Part shown: piece by piece, positions 18,257 through 26,232 of the stretch | Layout: each line of letters opens with the position of its first letter | Position numbering within the stretch: position 1 is the first letter of the stretch | Assembly: GCF_900108175.1 (NCBI RefSeq) | Contig: NZ_FNVO01000003.1 | Location: forward strand, 434,001 to 498,000 | Direction: 5' to 3' | Length of the DNA stretch: 64,000 bases | From: Thermomonospora echinospora | GTDB taxonomy: Bacteria > Actinomycetota > Actinomycetes > Streptosporangiales > Streptosporangiaceae | Notes under the pieces: generated by a model | What the model was told of the DNA's origin: nothing | Database searches by the model: none | The model's input: only the letters and a program-made list of their open reading frames with translations | Program-made: the position numbers and the translations under genes

Positions 18257-18610
18257 GACAATCACTCTGACCTGGCCTTTCTCATGGCTCCGGAGATTCC
18301 GGCTCGCTGCGGTCGGGTGAGCGGTCGGGTGATCAGACCGACGATCGCTGTTGCTTTCCGCACCTTGGCACTCCGTTCGACGCTTGGACCGTGGGTCTCA
18401 CTTGCTGCTGTCCATGCTGGTGCGGCCGAAGGTTTCCCGCATCGAACGGTGGTTTGGTTCGCCACGTCATACGCCAGTACTAGGCGGTGTACTCACCTGG
18501 CGTTCCAGGTCACGAGCAGAACTCCGAAGTACCGCTTAGCCCGCTGGGCAGGGATCACGGCGCTTACCATCGGGAGAGCAGGCACGCACACGCGACCCCT
18601 TGGAGCAGCC
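18257..18610. other. Left-end noncoding region of the element
   Basis: No gene supported. It leads into the HTH-TPR regulator, whose GTG is at 18611. TTACCAT near 18563 could be a -10 element and GGAG lies six bases before the GTG. An AGTACT palindrome sits near 18476. The open frame that extends upstream of the GTG has no convincing start. Confidence 0.4.
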
Positions 18611-19813
18611 GTGACCGCATGGAGTGAGTACAGCACTGGTGAGCGGGTCAAAATCCTGCGGGGCACGGAGATGACCCAAGCGGCTCTCGCTGAGGCTGCC
18701 GGGGTGTCGGTGGCGCTGGTGCAGAAGGTCGAGCAGGGCGGCAGTGTCAAGGTCGCTTCGTTGATCAAGCTGGCTGACGCGCTGGGTACGGATGTCGGGG
18801 TCTTGCTCGGGCAACAGGCTCCTCGGCGGGCGATGCGGCGGGCCGAACGGACTGCCTTGCGTGCGATCTCCCTTGCGGTCCATGACAGTGCGCTGGTGTC
18901 TCATGCGCCGGATGCCGAACCCGGCACCCTAGCGGACTTGCAAAAGGCCAACGCTGCCGTGTGGGCGGCGTACTGGTCCGGCGACTACCCCAACCTTGGG
19001 GCGCTGGTGCCAGCGCTGATCACTGAGGCGCGGGCCTTCACAGACGCTCATGATGGGCGGCTAGCCGAGCAAGGATCGGCCATCCTCGCCGAGGGCTACG
19101 AAGTAGCCGCGTGTGTGGCGAACATCCTGGGCAAACGGGACCTTGCCTATGCAGCCGTGGCACACGCCATGCGGGCGGCGGACAGCTCTGGTGATGAACT
19201 GCTGTCGGCAAACCTTGCCGCGCTGCTGGCGTGGGTCTACCTGCGGGACGGGCGAACCGAACGGGCCGTCAAGGTGGCGGAGGACGCCGCCGTGAGCATC
19301 GCGCCCAGCTTTGCGGATGCCAGTCCGGCCCGACTGTCGGTGTTCGGCAACCTGATGTTGCGGGCAGCCGTGTCGGCTTCCCGGCGGGATGATCGGATAC
19401 GCGCTACTGACTTCTTGTCGCAGGCTCACGCGGCGGCGGCTCGGGTCGGCAAAGACGGCAACCTGTATCAAACCGCGTTCGGGCCAACGTCGGCCAGCAC
19501 TCAAGCGGTGGGCATACACCTGGCCTTCGGCAACATCGGTCAGGCGCTCGACCTGATCGAAAACACACGCCTGCCAGCGGACATGCCAAAGGCGGCAAAG
19601 TCGCGTTACATGCTGGATGTGGCGTTGGCATGGTGCGAAGCTCGCCAATGGGACAAAGCGGCCGATACGCTCCTTGATGTGTGCTCAGAAGCTCCTGAGT
19701 GGGTTCGCCATCAGGAACTAGCGGGGCAAGTCGCTCAGCGTCTCGGGGATGGGTCTACAGCGAAGCTCCGGAAGATCACACAGCTACTCGGGGTGCCTCT
19801 GCTGCCGCGTTAG
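18611..19813 (+). CDS. XRE-type HTH regulator with TPR-like C-terminal domain
   Basis: A 400-residue cytoplasmic protein. The GTG at 18611 (GGAG six bases upstream) gives VTAWSEYSTGERVKILRG, then a Cro/CI-type HTH (MTQAALAEAAGVSVALVQKVEQG, split here by family alignment) and a helical region of about 300 residues with TPR-like repeats. Such HTH-TPR proteins are frequent in actinobacterial elements and can bind signal peptides, so control of element genes is a reasonable inference. It is the first gene from the left end, transcribed inward. A longer upstream reading frame exists but is not convincing. Confidence 0.82.
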   Translation: MTAWSEYSTGERVKILRGTEMTQAALAEAAGVSVALVQKVEQGGSVKVASLIKLADALGTDVGVLLGQQAPRRAMRRAERTALRAISLAVHDSALVSHAPDAEPGTLADLQKANAAVWAAYWSGDYPNLGALVPALITEARAFTDAHDGRLAEQGSAILAEGYEVAACVANILGKRDLAYAAVAHAMRAADSSGDELLSANLAALLAWVYLRDGRTERAVKVAEDAAVSIAPSFADASPARLSVFGNLMLRAAVSASRRDDRIRATDFLSQAHAAAARVGKDGNLYQTAFGPTSASTQAVGIHLAFGNIGQALDLIENTRLPADMPKAAKSRYMLDVALAWCEARQWDKAADTLLDVCSEAPEWVRHQELAGQVAQRLGDGSTAKLRKITQLLGVPLLPR

Positions 19814-19948
19814 TCCTACGGTTTATGTGACTCAGTCACCTACTGCCGGTCGTCCTGGTACTGGCCGTAGGCGAATTACGCGAAGTCGTTCTAAGCCTCG
19901 GACACTACGTGCGTTCATTGTGTGCGGGGGCGCTGTCACGCTCTCGGC

Positions 19949-20326
19949 ATGGTCGCGAACCCCTCTCCCAACGAGGCATCCATCGCTCGCGTGCGGGCCG
20001 TCGTCTACGCACGCGGTGCCGATGCCCGCGAAGAAGATCACGCGGTTGCCCAGTGCGAACGCTGGGCGGCTCGCCATGACTGGGAGGTCGGCGCGGTCGT
20101 CCGCGAGACCTCCGACATTGAGCCTCCGCTAGAGCGCTGGGGCGTGCGCGTCGCCTTGGGCCTGCTGAACAGCGGGAGGGCGTCGGTGCTGCTGGCCTTG
20201 TCGCGCATCACAATCTCCGACGAGAACGCGGCGTTCCACGCGGTGTGTGCGGCGGCTGAGAGTGCGGGCGGCTTCGTGCATGTGCTCGACTCGGCCGAAA
20301 GCGGTGCCGCTGATGCCCGGCCGTAG
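19949..20326 (+). CDS. Small resolvase-fold protein lacking the catalytic serine
   Basis: A 125-residue protein starting at ATG 19949. RVRAVVYARGADAREEDHAV aligns by eye with the start of serine-recombinase catalytic domains, but the nucleophile position (YARxS) is replaced by YARGA. VLLALSRITISDENAAFH resembles the vvydrlSR region. No DNA-binding tail is present. It could be a degenerate recombinase or a regulatory paralogue of the integrase. It overlaps the next gene by 14 bp, suggesting an operon of small element genes. Assignment is by pattern and is uncertain. Confidence 0.6.
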   Translation: MVANPSPNEASIARVRAVVYARGADAREEDHAVAQCERWAARHDWEVGAVVRETSDIEPPLERWGVRVALGLLNSGRASVLLALSRITISDENAAFHAVCAAAESAGGFVHVLDSAESGAADARP

Positions 20327-20639
20327 TCCCCAGGACCGCGAACGCCGCGTGAGCCTGCACGGGGTCGATCCCTGTGAGGAGTACCTGTGCGAGCTTCGTT
20401 CGCCGCTGAGGACCCTGGGGTGCCCGGCGGAACTGGTCCGGCCTGAGCCTGGGGCGCTGGTGCTGCGGGTGAGCTACCCCGATCGCCCGTTGGACAGCGA
20501 AGACGTCGTGTGCGCTTGGACGGAGGGGGAGTGGTGGTTCACCTGGATCGGGGGCCACATCATCGGTCCGGCCGAGGACCTCGGCGGGGTCGCCATCGCG
20601 ATCTACCGGACGCTGCGTGACGGGCAGGTGCCCTCATGA
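20313..20639 (+). CDS. Hypothetical element protein (108 aa)
   Basis: Starts at ATG 20313 inside the end of the preceding gene; a GTG at 20349 (VSLHGVDPCEEYL) is the alternative. The protein is soluble and Trp-rich near the end (CAWTEGEWWFTWIGGHIIGP), with no recognised family. Its stop overlaps the next ATG (ATGA), so it is translationally coupled to it. Proteins of this size next to a similar partner occur in actinobacterial elements, but I cannot give a function. Confidence 0.6.
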   Translation: MPGRSPQDRERRVSLHGVDPCEEYLCELRSPLRTLGCPAELVRPEPGALVLRVSYPDRPLDSEDVVCAWTEGEWWFTWIGGHIIGPAEDLGGVAIAIYRTLRDGQVPS

Positions 20640-20965
20640 CGCCCCCCGCTACCGATCGGCTGGGCCGCTGGACGGTCCCGCACAGTGACGAACTGCGGTG
20701 GAGTGACGAACTGCGGTGGGCGTGGCTGCTGGCCCGTCGCGAGTTCGGCGACGAGTTCGGCAGCGTGATGGTGTGGTTCGGGCTCGCTACCGGTCAGTGG
20801 CGGGCGATAGTCCCGGCGGCCGGTGGCTGGCGCATGCTGGAAGCCGCCCGGCCCGATGACCTGCGTACGCAGATCCGGGGAGCGCTGGGGTTTTGGCCGG
20901 TGTCCGCCACACAGCACCACCGCCGGTTCGAGGGCAACCCTGACCCGTACCGCAGTGGCCGCTAG
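20636..20965 (+). CDS. Hypothetical element protein with internal SDELRW duplication
   Basis: A 109-residue protein, coupled to the preceding gene by an ATGA overlap. It is Trp-rich and soluble. Near its N-terminus the hexapeptide SDELRW occurs twice in a row because of a perfect 18-bp tandem duplication (20684-20701 and 20702-20719). No family recognised. The preserved frame across the duplication supports coding. Confidence 0.6.
   Translation: MTPPATDRLGRWTVPHSDELRWSDELRWAWLLARREFGDEFGSVMVWFGLATGQWRAIVPAAGGWRMLEAARPDDLRTQIRGALGFWPVSATQHHRRFEGNPDPYRSGR
20684..20719 (+). repeat. Perfect 18-bp tandem duplication inside a gene
   Basis: AGTGACGAACTGCGGTGG is present twice head to tail with no mismatch, adding six residues in frame. 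Perfect identity suggests a recent slippage event. Confidence 0.9.
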
Positions 20966-21046
20966 GCCGCGAGGAACGGAAGCAGGGGCGGCAGCACATG
21001 AACAGTACGCGGGAATGCCCGCACGGTGGACGGAAGGCTTCGGGCA

Positions 21047-21421
21047 GTGGTGGATGTTGAGGGTCCGGGAGTGGGCGGGCCGGATACGGCGGCGGGGTTC
21101 ATCGCTCGCCTGCGGGACTTCCACCTGGAGTGCGGAGAGCCCTCGTATCAGACGCTGGTGGATATCTCCGAGCAGTTGCCGGACCTGTACCCGGATCTTT
21201 TGCAGTGGCGGGACCTGCCAACCCTGTCCAGGTCAACGATCAGCGATGTCCTGAACCGTAAGCGGGTGAACCTTCCCTCTGCTGCCTGGGTGGTGGTGTT
21301 CGTGCTGTCATGCCAGAGGCGGGCGCTTGAGACCTGCGTCCTGATGGACGATCCCGGCCTGTCCGTTCTCCCGAAGTGGGTGGAACTCTGGCAACAAGCT
21401 CGGGTGGCTGAACGCTCATAG
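21047..21421 (+). CDS. Small helix-turn-helix protein
   Basis: About 124 residues from GTG 21047 (GGAAGG 9 nt upstream); the GTG at 21050 or 21026 is possible. The middle reads LPTLSRSTISDVLNRKRVNLPS, a pattern shared by actinobacterial HTH proteins in which a recognition helix is followed by NRKRVNLPS and a helical C-terminus. It probably controls element genes. Its last bases overlap the convergent hydrophobic ORF at 21416. Confidence 0.65.
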   Translation: MVDVEGPGVGGPDTAAGFIARLRDFHLECGEPSYQTLVDISEQLPDLYPDLLQWRDLPTLSRSTISDVLNRKRVNLPSAAWVVVFVLSCQRRALETCVLMDDPGLSVLPKWVELWQQARVAERS

Positions 21422-21616
21422 GACAAGCAGGGTGACGGCGACCGCTGGCACGGCAAGGCCCATAGAGGCCAACACCAGCAGGACCGCCAGCACTGCCAGC
21501 ACGACCACGCCCACGACCACGAACGCCGCTCTCGTGCTGGGCTGGCTGGTCAGGACTGCGAGCACACCGAACACGCCCGTGAGGGCGAACAACGCGCAAC
21601 CGATACGTACACGCAT
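21416..21616 (-). CDS. Small hydrophobic two-span membrane protein (tentative)
   Basis: A 66-residue ORF from ATG 21614-21616 with AGGAAA upstream. Almost the whole sequence is hydrophobic (IGCALFALTGVFGVLAVLT, then FVVVGVVVLAVLAVLLVLA), giving two membrane segments. Membrane proteins of this kind can act in plasmid spread (Spd-like), but there is no transfer ATPase nearby and no specific family match. It is antisense to its neighbours, so coding status is uncertain. Confidence 0.42.
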   Translation of the reverse strand: MRVRIGCALFALTGVFGVLAVLTSQPSTRAAFVVVGVVVLAVLAVLLVLASMGLAVPAVAVTLLVL

Positions 21617-21650
21617 AGATCCGTTTCCTGTCCTCGGGAGGTCTACAGAC

Positions 21651-21905
21651 ATGGAGTCGCAGAGTCCGCCGCTAACACGGGATTGCCCGCTGGTGTGCCT
21701 CACACCTTCCCGGCGCATCATCAACCCTCTGCGTCACTACCTGAAAGGTGAGGGCGTCCATGAGCCGACCGTGGGTGACGTGCTCTGGCTGTGGCAGGAC
21801 GACAAGCTCCAGGACGTAAGGAACCTGGGGCCTGATGCCATCAAGCAGATCTTCACGATTCTGATGGCGGCGGGTCTGATCCACCGGCATCACAACCAGG
21901 GCTGA
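21651..21905 (+). CDS. Small protein resembling the RNA polymerase alpha C-terminal domain
   Basis: An 84-residue protein; GGGAGG sits 9 nt before the ATG at 21651. The C-terminal 40 residues contain TVGDVLWLWQDDKLQDVRN then LGPDAIKQIF, which matches the pattern of the alpha-CTD helix-hairpin-helix (tVgDLl-L-xxdLldIrNlGxkSleEi). A DNA-contacting or RNA-polymerase-mimicking role is possible. The resemblance is by eye only. Confidence 0.6.
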   Translation: MESQSPPLTRDCPLVCLTPSRRIINPLRHYLKGEGVHEPTVGDVLWLWQDDKLQDVRNLGPDAIKQIFTILMAAGLIHRHHNQG

Positions 21906-22450
21906 TCCACCGCCGGACCCAGGGCCGCGGCTTGGGCTCCGTGCTGGCAGGGTCGGGGCCGGTCGATGCCCGAAGGGCACCCCGTAGGGGCGACCGAAGG
22001 GAGTCAGCCGGCGCCGGTGGCACCTTCCACGCGGGCTGACCGCCGGGCCTGCAAGCCGCTGCCCGGCCCCTTGGACGGCGGGCCTTGGGTGCGGGCCTGC
22101 GTCTGGGGTGTGCGGCTGGTGGGCGCACCGTCCACGGGGGGCTGTGGGCGGGGCCGCGCTGCGAACGGCCCCCAAGGCCGCACGCGCAAAGCGCGGCGGC
22201 CGTCCACAGCCCCCGGTGGGCGGGACCAGCCCCCGCCCGGCCCTGCGCCCCCTCGGGGCGCGGGGCCTGCCTCTCCTGGGTGGCCTGATCGGTGATGGGT
22301 GCTGGTCTGCGCGTCAGCGGACCGGCCCGGGGCTGCCCGCCGTGGGAGCGTCGGCGGGAACGGCGGGCGGGCGTCGAGTCCGCGACGCGAGCGGCCCGCT
22401 AGGGCCGCCTTGACCCTGTAGTGAAAATCCTCGACGGACGGCATGAGCGG
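21906..22450. other. Structured GC-rich noncoding region downstream of repSA (candidate origin/oriT)
   Basis: No convincing gene. Nested inverted repeats are present: GGGGGCTGTGG (22137-22147) with CCACAGCCCCC (22204-22214), enclosing GGGGCCG/CGGCCCC (22150-22156 with 22166-22172) and GCGC-AAA-GCGC. A second hairpin is at 22239-22267 (13-bp stem with one G-T pair and a CTC loop). Position next to the replication gene suggests an origin or transfer locus, or a terminator for repSA, which ends at 22451 on the opposite strand. Confidence 0.45.
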
Positions 22451-23887
22451 TCAGCCTGCCTCGGCCTGGTGGTCACTGTCGGTGGCCTCCTGACGGATGC
22501 GGCGGGCGGTCTGGATGCGTTCGCGGGCCTGGGCTGCCCAGAGGTGTTCGCCGTGGCGTAGGCCGCTGCCGGTGTACTTCCATCGCCCCACCTTGATCGT
22601 GGGCCGGTTCGGGTCGGGTTCGGGTCGGCCGTCGCGTTGGCGGGCCTGGGCGGCGGCGTGGTCGGCGCGGGCCTGCCGCAACTCGGTGAGCGTGACGGAG
22701 TAGCGGCGGCTCTTGGTGGAGAAGTGGCCTCGGTAGCCGAGCATGTGTGCCCAGTGCCGTAGCCGTAGCTCGTGGTACTCGGGGAGGTCGGCGAGGGTGA
22801 AACAGGTCCAGATCATCCGGCGGGCGTGCTCGGACACCTTCAACGTGCTGATCTGGCTGGCGTAGCGGATCGGGCGGTCCACGGTGCCCGCGTCCTCGGC
22901 GCCCTTGGTGGCGTACTTGGCGATGTAGCGGGCCACGTGCTTGTCGGCTATGCCGTCCAGGTCTGCGGCCACGTGGATCGGCTGAACGTCCAACTGCCCG
23001 CCCCACCCCAAGGTCAGAGGCAGGCTCTCCCCGTCCGGGTGCGGGACCGCAACGGCCACCTCTGCGGCGGCGGCCCGTAGCGCCCGCTCCAGTAGATCCG
23101 TGCTGGCCCACGGTGGCGGGGGCTGGTCGGGGCCGTCCGGTCCGTCCAGGCGGATCACGGCGTGGAAGTGGATCAGGCCGCGTCGCTGGTACTCGATCAC
23201 GCGGGCGTAGGAGATGCGGGCCTGTTCGCGGAGGGCCTTGTGGGTGATGCCGAGTTCAGCGGTGATCTTCTTCGGCACGGTCAGGGTGAGGCGTCGCCAC
23301 AGCTCGGGGGCGTGCGCGTTCCACAACACCGCCTGTGCGTAGTCGTAGCAGTCGATACAGATCGGCTGCCCGATCGCGGGGTCTGCCTCCTGGTGGCGGC
23401 GTCCGCATCCCTCGGGGCGGCCGTGGCGGCACAGTGGCCGGTTCCTGCGGGGGCGGCACATCTGCACCTGCCCGCCCTTCTCCCGGCGGGTATGCACGGC
23501 TCCGAAGGACGGGGCGGTCAGCGTCAGGAACACACGCGGATGCGCGCTGACACTCTCCGGGACGCTCTTGCCGCCGGTCAGCCCGGAGATGATCAGGTGA
23601 TAGGTGTCGTCCCGGTACACCTGCGCACACGCCGCGCACCGCGACGCCCGGCGGTTCCCGCACGCGGTCAGCAGGAACCCGGTCGGCTCGTCGTCGGTGC
23701 GATACGACTCGATCAGCTCGCCGGTCTGGGCGTCCAGGGTGAACCGCTCACCCCGCAACCGGACCGGCTGCTCACAGCCCCCGGCGGTGCGGATCATCTG
23801 TTGCCAGCGGACGAAGTCCGGCATCGCCGCACGGTGCAGAGCGGCGATGACCTCGGGCGGAAGGTCGGGCGTCGGCGGGGCGCTCAT
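22451..23887 (-). CDS. repSA: RepSA-like replication initiator
   Basis: A 478-residue protein of the actinobacterial Rep family found in pSAM2-type elements. The ATG at 23885-23887 gives MSAPPTPDLPPEVIAALHRA. Visible family features are a Cys-rich N-terminal part (CGNRRASRCAACAQVY), FLTLTAPSFGAVH (the first conserved replication motif), CRHGRPEGCGRRH, LIHFHAVIRLDG (the HUH-type metal-binding motif), and RYIAKYATKGAE with the likely catalytic Tyr. It would nick the origin and start rolling-circle replication of the excised element. The preceding small gene ends in ATGA overlap, so both are coupled. Confidence 0.92.
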   Translation of the reverse strand: MSAPPTPDLPPEVIAALHRAAMPDFVRWQQMIRTAGGCEQPVRLRGERFTLDAQTGELIESYRTDDEPTGFLLTACGNRRASRCAACAQVYRDDTYHLIISGLTGGKSVPESVSAHPRVFLTLTAPSFGAVHTRREKGGQVQMCRPRRNRPLCRHGRPEGCGRRHQEADPAIGQPICIDCYDYAQAVLWNAHAPELWRRLTLTVPKKITAELGITHKALREQARISYARVIEYQRRGLIHFHAVIRLDGPDGPDQPPPPWASTDLLERALRAAAAEVAVAVPHPDGESLPLTLGWGGQLDVQPIHVAADLDGIADKHVARYIAKYATKGAEDAGTVDRPIRYASQISTLKVSEHARRMIWTCFTLADLPEYHELRLRHWAHMLGYRGHFSTKSRRYSVTLTELRQARADHAAAQARQRDGRPEPDPNRPTIKVGRWKYTGSGLRHGEHLWAAQARERIQTARRIRQEATDSDHQAEAG

Positions 23888-24108
23888 GCCGCATCCCGCC
23901 CGGCGGCCTGGTGCTCGTCGGCCTGGTGCTCGTCGTGCTGCTGGTCGGCCTGGTCCTGCTCGGCCTGGTCGTCCTGGTGGGCGTCCTGGCGGGGGGCCAG
24001 AACCACCCCGAAGATCGTTGCTACCTGCTGCCACTTGGCGTCGCTCCAGCGCGGTGACCGCGCGGCCTGACGCCTGCCCCATTCAACTGCTTCCGGGCTC
24101 GGCTGCAA
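23884..24108 (-). CDS. Small RepSA partner with acidic Gln/Asp/His-rich tail
   Basis: About 74 residues from TTG 24106-24108, which lies 9 nt after AAGGAG; an upstream TTG at 24243 is the alternative. The N-terminal half (RQAARSPRWSDAKWQQVATIF) looks helical and resembles small proteins that precede repSA in other elements. The C-terminal half is low complexity with many Q, D, E and H residues. Its stop overlaps the repSA start. A role in replication control is inferred from position only. Confidence 0.55.
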   Translation of the reverse strand: MQPSPEAVEWGRRQAARSPRWSDAKWQQVATIFGVVLAPRQDAHQDDQAEQDQADQQHDEHQADEHQAAGRDAA

Positions 24109-24632
24109 CCCTGCTGCTCCTTCTCTCGGCGATAAGAAGAGCACGCGGCCAACTCCGCAGAATGAATGCGTCCTACAGCGGGCACGCTGACGCACACCCG
24201 ATGGTGACGATTCCGGCGAGTGAGCTGCTTTGAGAATTCGCAAATAGTGGGGGCTGTCTTTTGTCAGGCTGTCGGCGGACGCATCCGCCCGGCGCCTACC
24301 CGATATGCCGAGTGCCCACCCCGGCGGCTTCTTCAGCTCATGTGTCTGTGTCTCTGTTTATACGGCTGTCGCTTGGTGATGGGGTCCCCTCACGAGGACC
24401 CCGGCGGCGGGAGCCGACCCCGCCTGTCACTCGCCTTCTACGGAGACGCCATGGCGGCTCCGCTCTCCACTGTGCCACGCCCCGACCAAGATCAAACCTG
24501 CTGGATCGCCTGTGGGCTCGGGCTTCCCGGCGTGCAGGGTTGTCCGTGGGTGACCGCTGGCGTCCGGTGGCGTCCGGTGGTGACTGGTGGCGTACGGCTG
24601 CACATCGGCAGATAGTGACGCAGATCACAGAA
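24109..24632. other. Noncoding region between repSA operon and integrase
   Basis: No gene supported. It holds the likely promoter region of the repSA operon (AT-rich stretch around 24229-24250) and, at 24559-24598, four contiguous 10-bp units resembling iterons. No plausible excisionase gene was found here. Confidence 0.4.
24559..24598. repeat. Four tandem 10-bp iteron-like units
   Basis: GGCGTCCGGT, GGCGTCCGGT, GGTGACTGGT and GGCGTACGGC lie head to tail. The first two are identical, the others share the GGyG---GG pattern. A 10-bp period is near one helical turn, as expected for protein-binding arrays. Function unproven. Confidence 0.45.
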
Positions 24633-24669
24633 AACGGCACCCCGGACCTGGTCGCCTCGGGGTGCCGTT
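24633..24669 (-). terminator. Intrinsic terminator of the integrase gene
   Basis: A 12-bp perfect stem AACGGCACCCCG/CGGGGTGCCGTT with a 13-nt loop lies 14 bp after the integrase stop. On the minus strand it is followed by TTTTCTG, a proper T tract. Confidence 0.8.
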
Positions 24670-24682
24670 ACGCGGTCGCTGA

Positions 24683-26197
24683 TCAGTCCTCGCGCCAGAT
24701 CAGTTCGAGTAGATCAGGGTTAAACGTCGTGCGGCTACCGTTCCCCTTGCCCGCTGGGTGAACGATGATCGCCAGGAAGCATCCACGCACATAGGCGCGC
24801 TTCTGCCCCAAGTCCAGGCGGTCATCATCGGTTTCTGAGTACCAGCGTCGGCGGATATCGGAGATGTCGGTTTCGGATTGCTGGGAGGCCAACTCGTAGC
24901 GCTCGCGCTCTGCCCTGAGTTTGGCAATCTCCGGCTCCAACCGCTCTACCTCGGCGAAGAACAGGGCATTGGAAACCTTGCGCTTTCCCCACTGTGCTCG
25001 AAGTTCGGCAAGCTGCTCTTGCAGCTCGATCAGCTCACGTTCGCGGGGCCATGGGCCGATGTCCCGGCGGGCGCTCTTGGCGCGCTCCTCCAGCTTGGCA
25101 AGTACCGCCTCGGAGATGAACTCTTCGAGCTTGTCACCCCTGCGGGACAGTCCCCCGCATCCTCCCTGGGTCTTGTCCTGGCAGTAGTACCGGAAGACAC
25201 CCGTCTTGCGGTCGTTGACCACTCGGAGCTTCTTCCCGCACATGGAGCCGTCCGGCAGGATGCGGCCACAACGCAGGACCCCGGTCAAGAGGTAACTGTG
25301 TTCGCGGTGGTCGGGGGCCATGGGACGAACGGCCCCGTCCCGGGTGATGATCTTGCCTCGGCGCGCGTCGTAGAACGCCCGTACCGCCTGCCACCGTTCC
25401 GGCGAGATGATCGGCTCCCACTGCCCCGTCACGGGCTTGCCGTCCACCTCGACAATCTCACCTTGGATCATCCGCCATCCGCAAAGACGAGGGTTGAGAA
25501 GCATCTTGCGTAGGGTGCCGGTGGTCCAGTCGTACCCGCGCGGCGTCTTGACCCCCTTGGCCTGCCACTCCCGAACGATGGATGCCTGAGAGCGGCCCGA
25601 GATCAGTTCGTCGATCGCCTTCCTGATCAACGCCGCTTCGCCCTGGTCGATGGTGGTGCCGTCGGCCATCCAGCCGAACGCCCTGTGTGCCTTCGGGGGC
25701 AACCCTCGTTCCGCTCGTGCCCGGTGCCAGTTGCGCACGCGGCGGCGGGTGCGCTTGACCTCCATGCGGGAGATGACGGCTCCCATGAGTCCCATGGACT
25801 CTACGTCCTCGCTGTACAGGTCCTTGAAGCCTCGCTTGTCGGCGTAGACCCGACCCTCTTCGTGGGTGATGGCGTCCACGAACCGCTCGTAGTCACCGGC
25901 CCGGCGTACTAGGCGATCGTCAGCGGTCACGATGCAGCCCATGACGGGCGTTCCGTCCGACAGCTTCCCCTTGCGCAGGACCTTCAGCATCTCCTCAAAG
26001 TCATCGCGGTAGACGTCGGCCTTGGCCGCTGACTTGTCGTTGTCGGCGAAGCGGGCGACGATCCGACATCCCAGACGTCCGGCGGTCTTCTCGTTGGCGG
26101 CCTGCTGGTCCTCTACTGTGTGTTCGTCCTTGGCCTTGTCCACGCTGGCGCGGGCGTAGTCCACTACGGGAATCAGGTCACGGTCCGTAGCTGTCAT
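24683..26197 (-). CDS. Large serine recombinase (site-specific integrase)
   Basis: A 504-residue phage-type serine integrase. The resolvase domain (residues 1-150) has VVDYARASVD with catalytic Ser18 and DDRLVRRAGDYERF. The recombinase domain follows (GLPPKAHRAFGW, LNPRLCGWRM), then a zinc ribbon (CGRILPDGSMCGKK and YYCQDKTQGGCGG) and a coiled-coil region (about 385-450) typical of directionality control. It is transcribed inward from the right end; the ATG at 26195-26197, preceded by TGGAGGA, lies 36 bp from the right core. It cuts attP and attB and joins them; excision would need a directionality factor that I cannot identify here. Confidence 0.95.
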   Translation of the reverse strand: MTATDRDLIPVVDYARASVDKAKDEHTVEDQQAANEKTAGRLGCRIVARFADNDKSAAKADVYRDDFEEMLKVLRKGKLSDGTPVMGCIVTADDRLVRRAGDYERFVDAITHEEGRVYADKRGFKDLYSEDVESMGLMGAVISRMEVKRTRRRVRNWHRARAERGLPPKAHRAFGWMADGTTIDQGEAALIRKAIDELISGRSQASIVREWQAKGVKTPRGYDWTTGTLRKMLLNPRLCGWRMIQGEIVEVDGKPVTGQWEPIISPERWQAVRAFYDARRGKIITRDGAVRPMAPDHREHSYLLTGVLRCGRILPDGSMCGKKLRVVNDRKTGVFRYYCQDKTQGGCGGLSRRGDKLEEFISEAVLAKLEERAKSARRDIGPWPRERELIELQEQLAELRAQWGKRKVSNALFFAEVERLEPEIAKLRAERERYELASQQSETDISDIRRRWYSETDDDRLDLGQKRAYVRGCFLAIIVHPAGKGNGSRTTFNPDLLELIWRED

Positions 26198-26232
26198 GGG
26201 GGTTCCTCCAGAAGTAGCCTAAGTGGTCCTTC

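Noticed and set aside
18200-18260. tRNA gene as the insertion site
   Set aside because: The flank is a protein-coding acyltransferase; no tRNA-like T-loop or cloverleaf is present.
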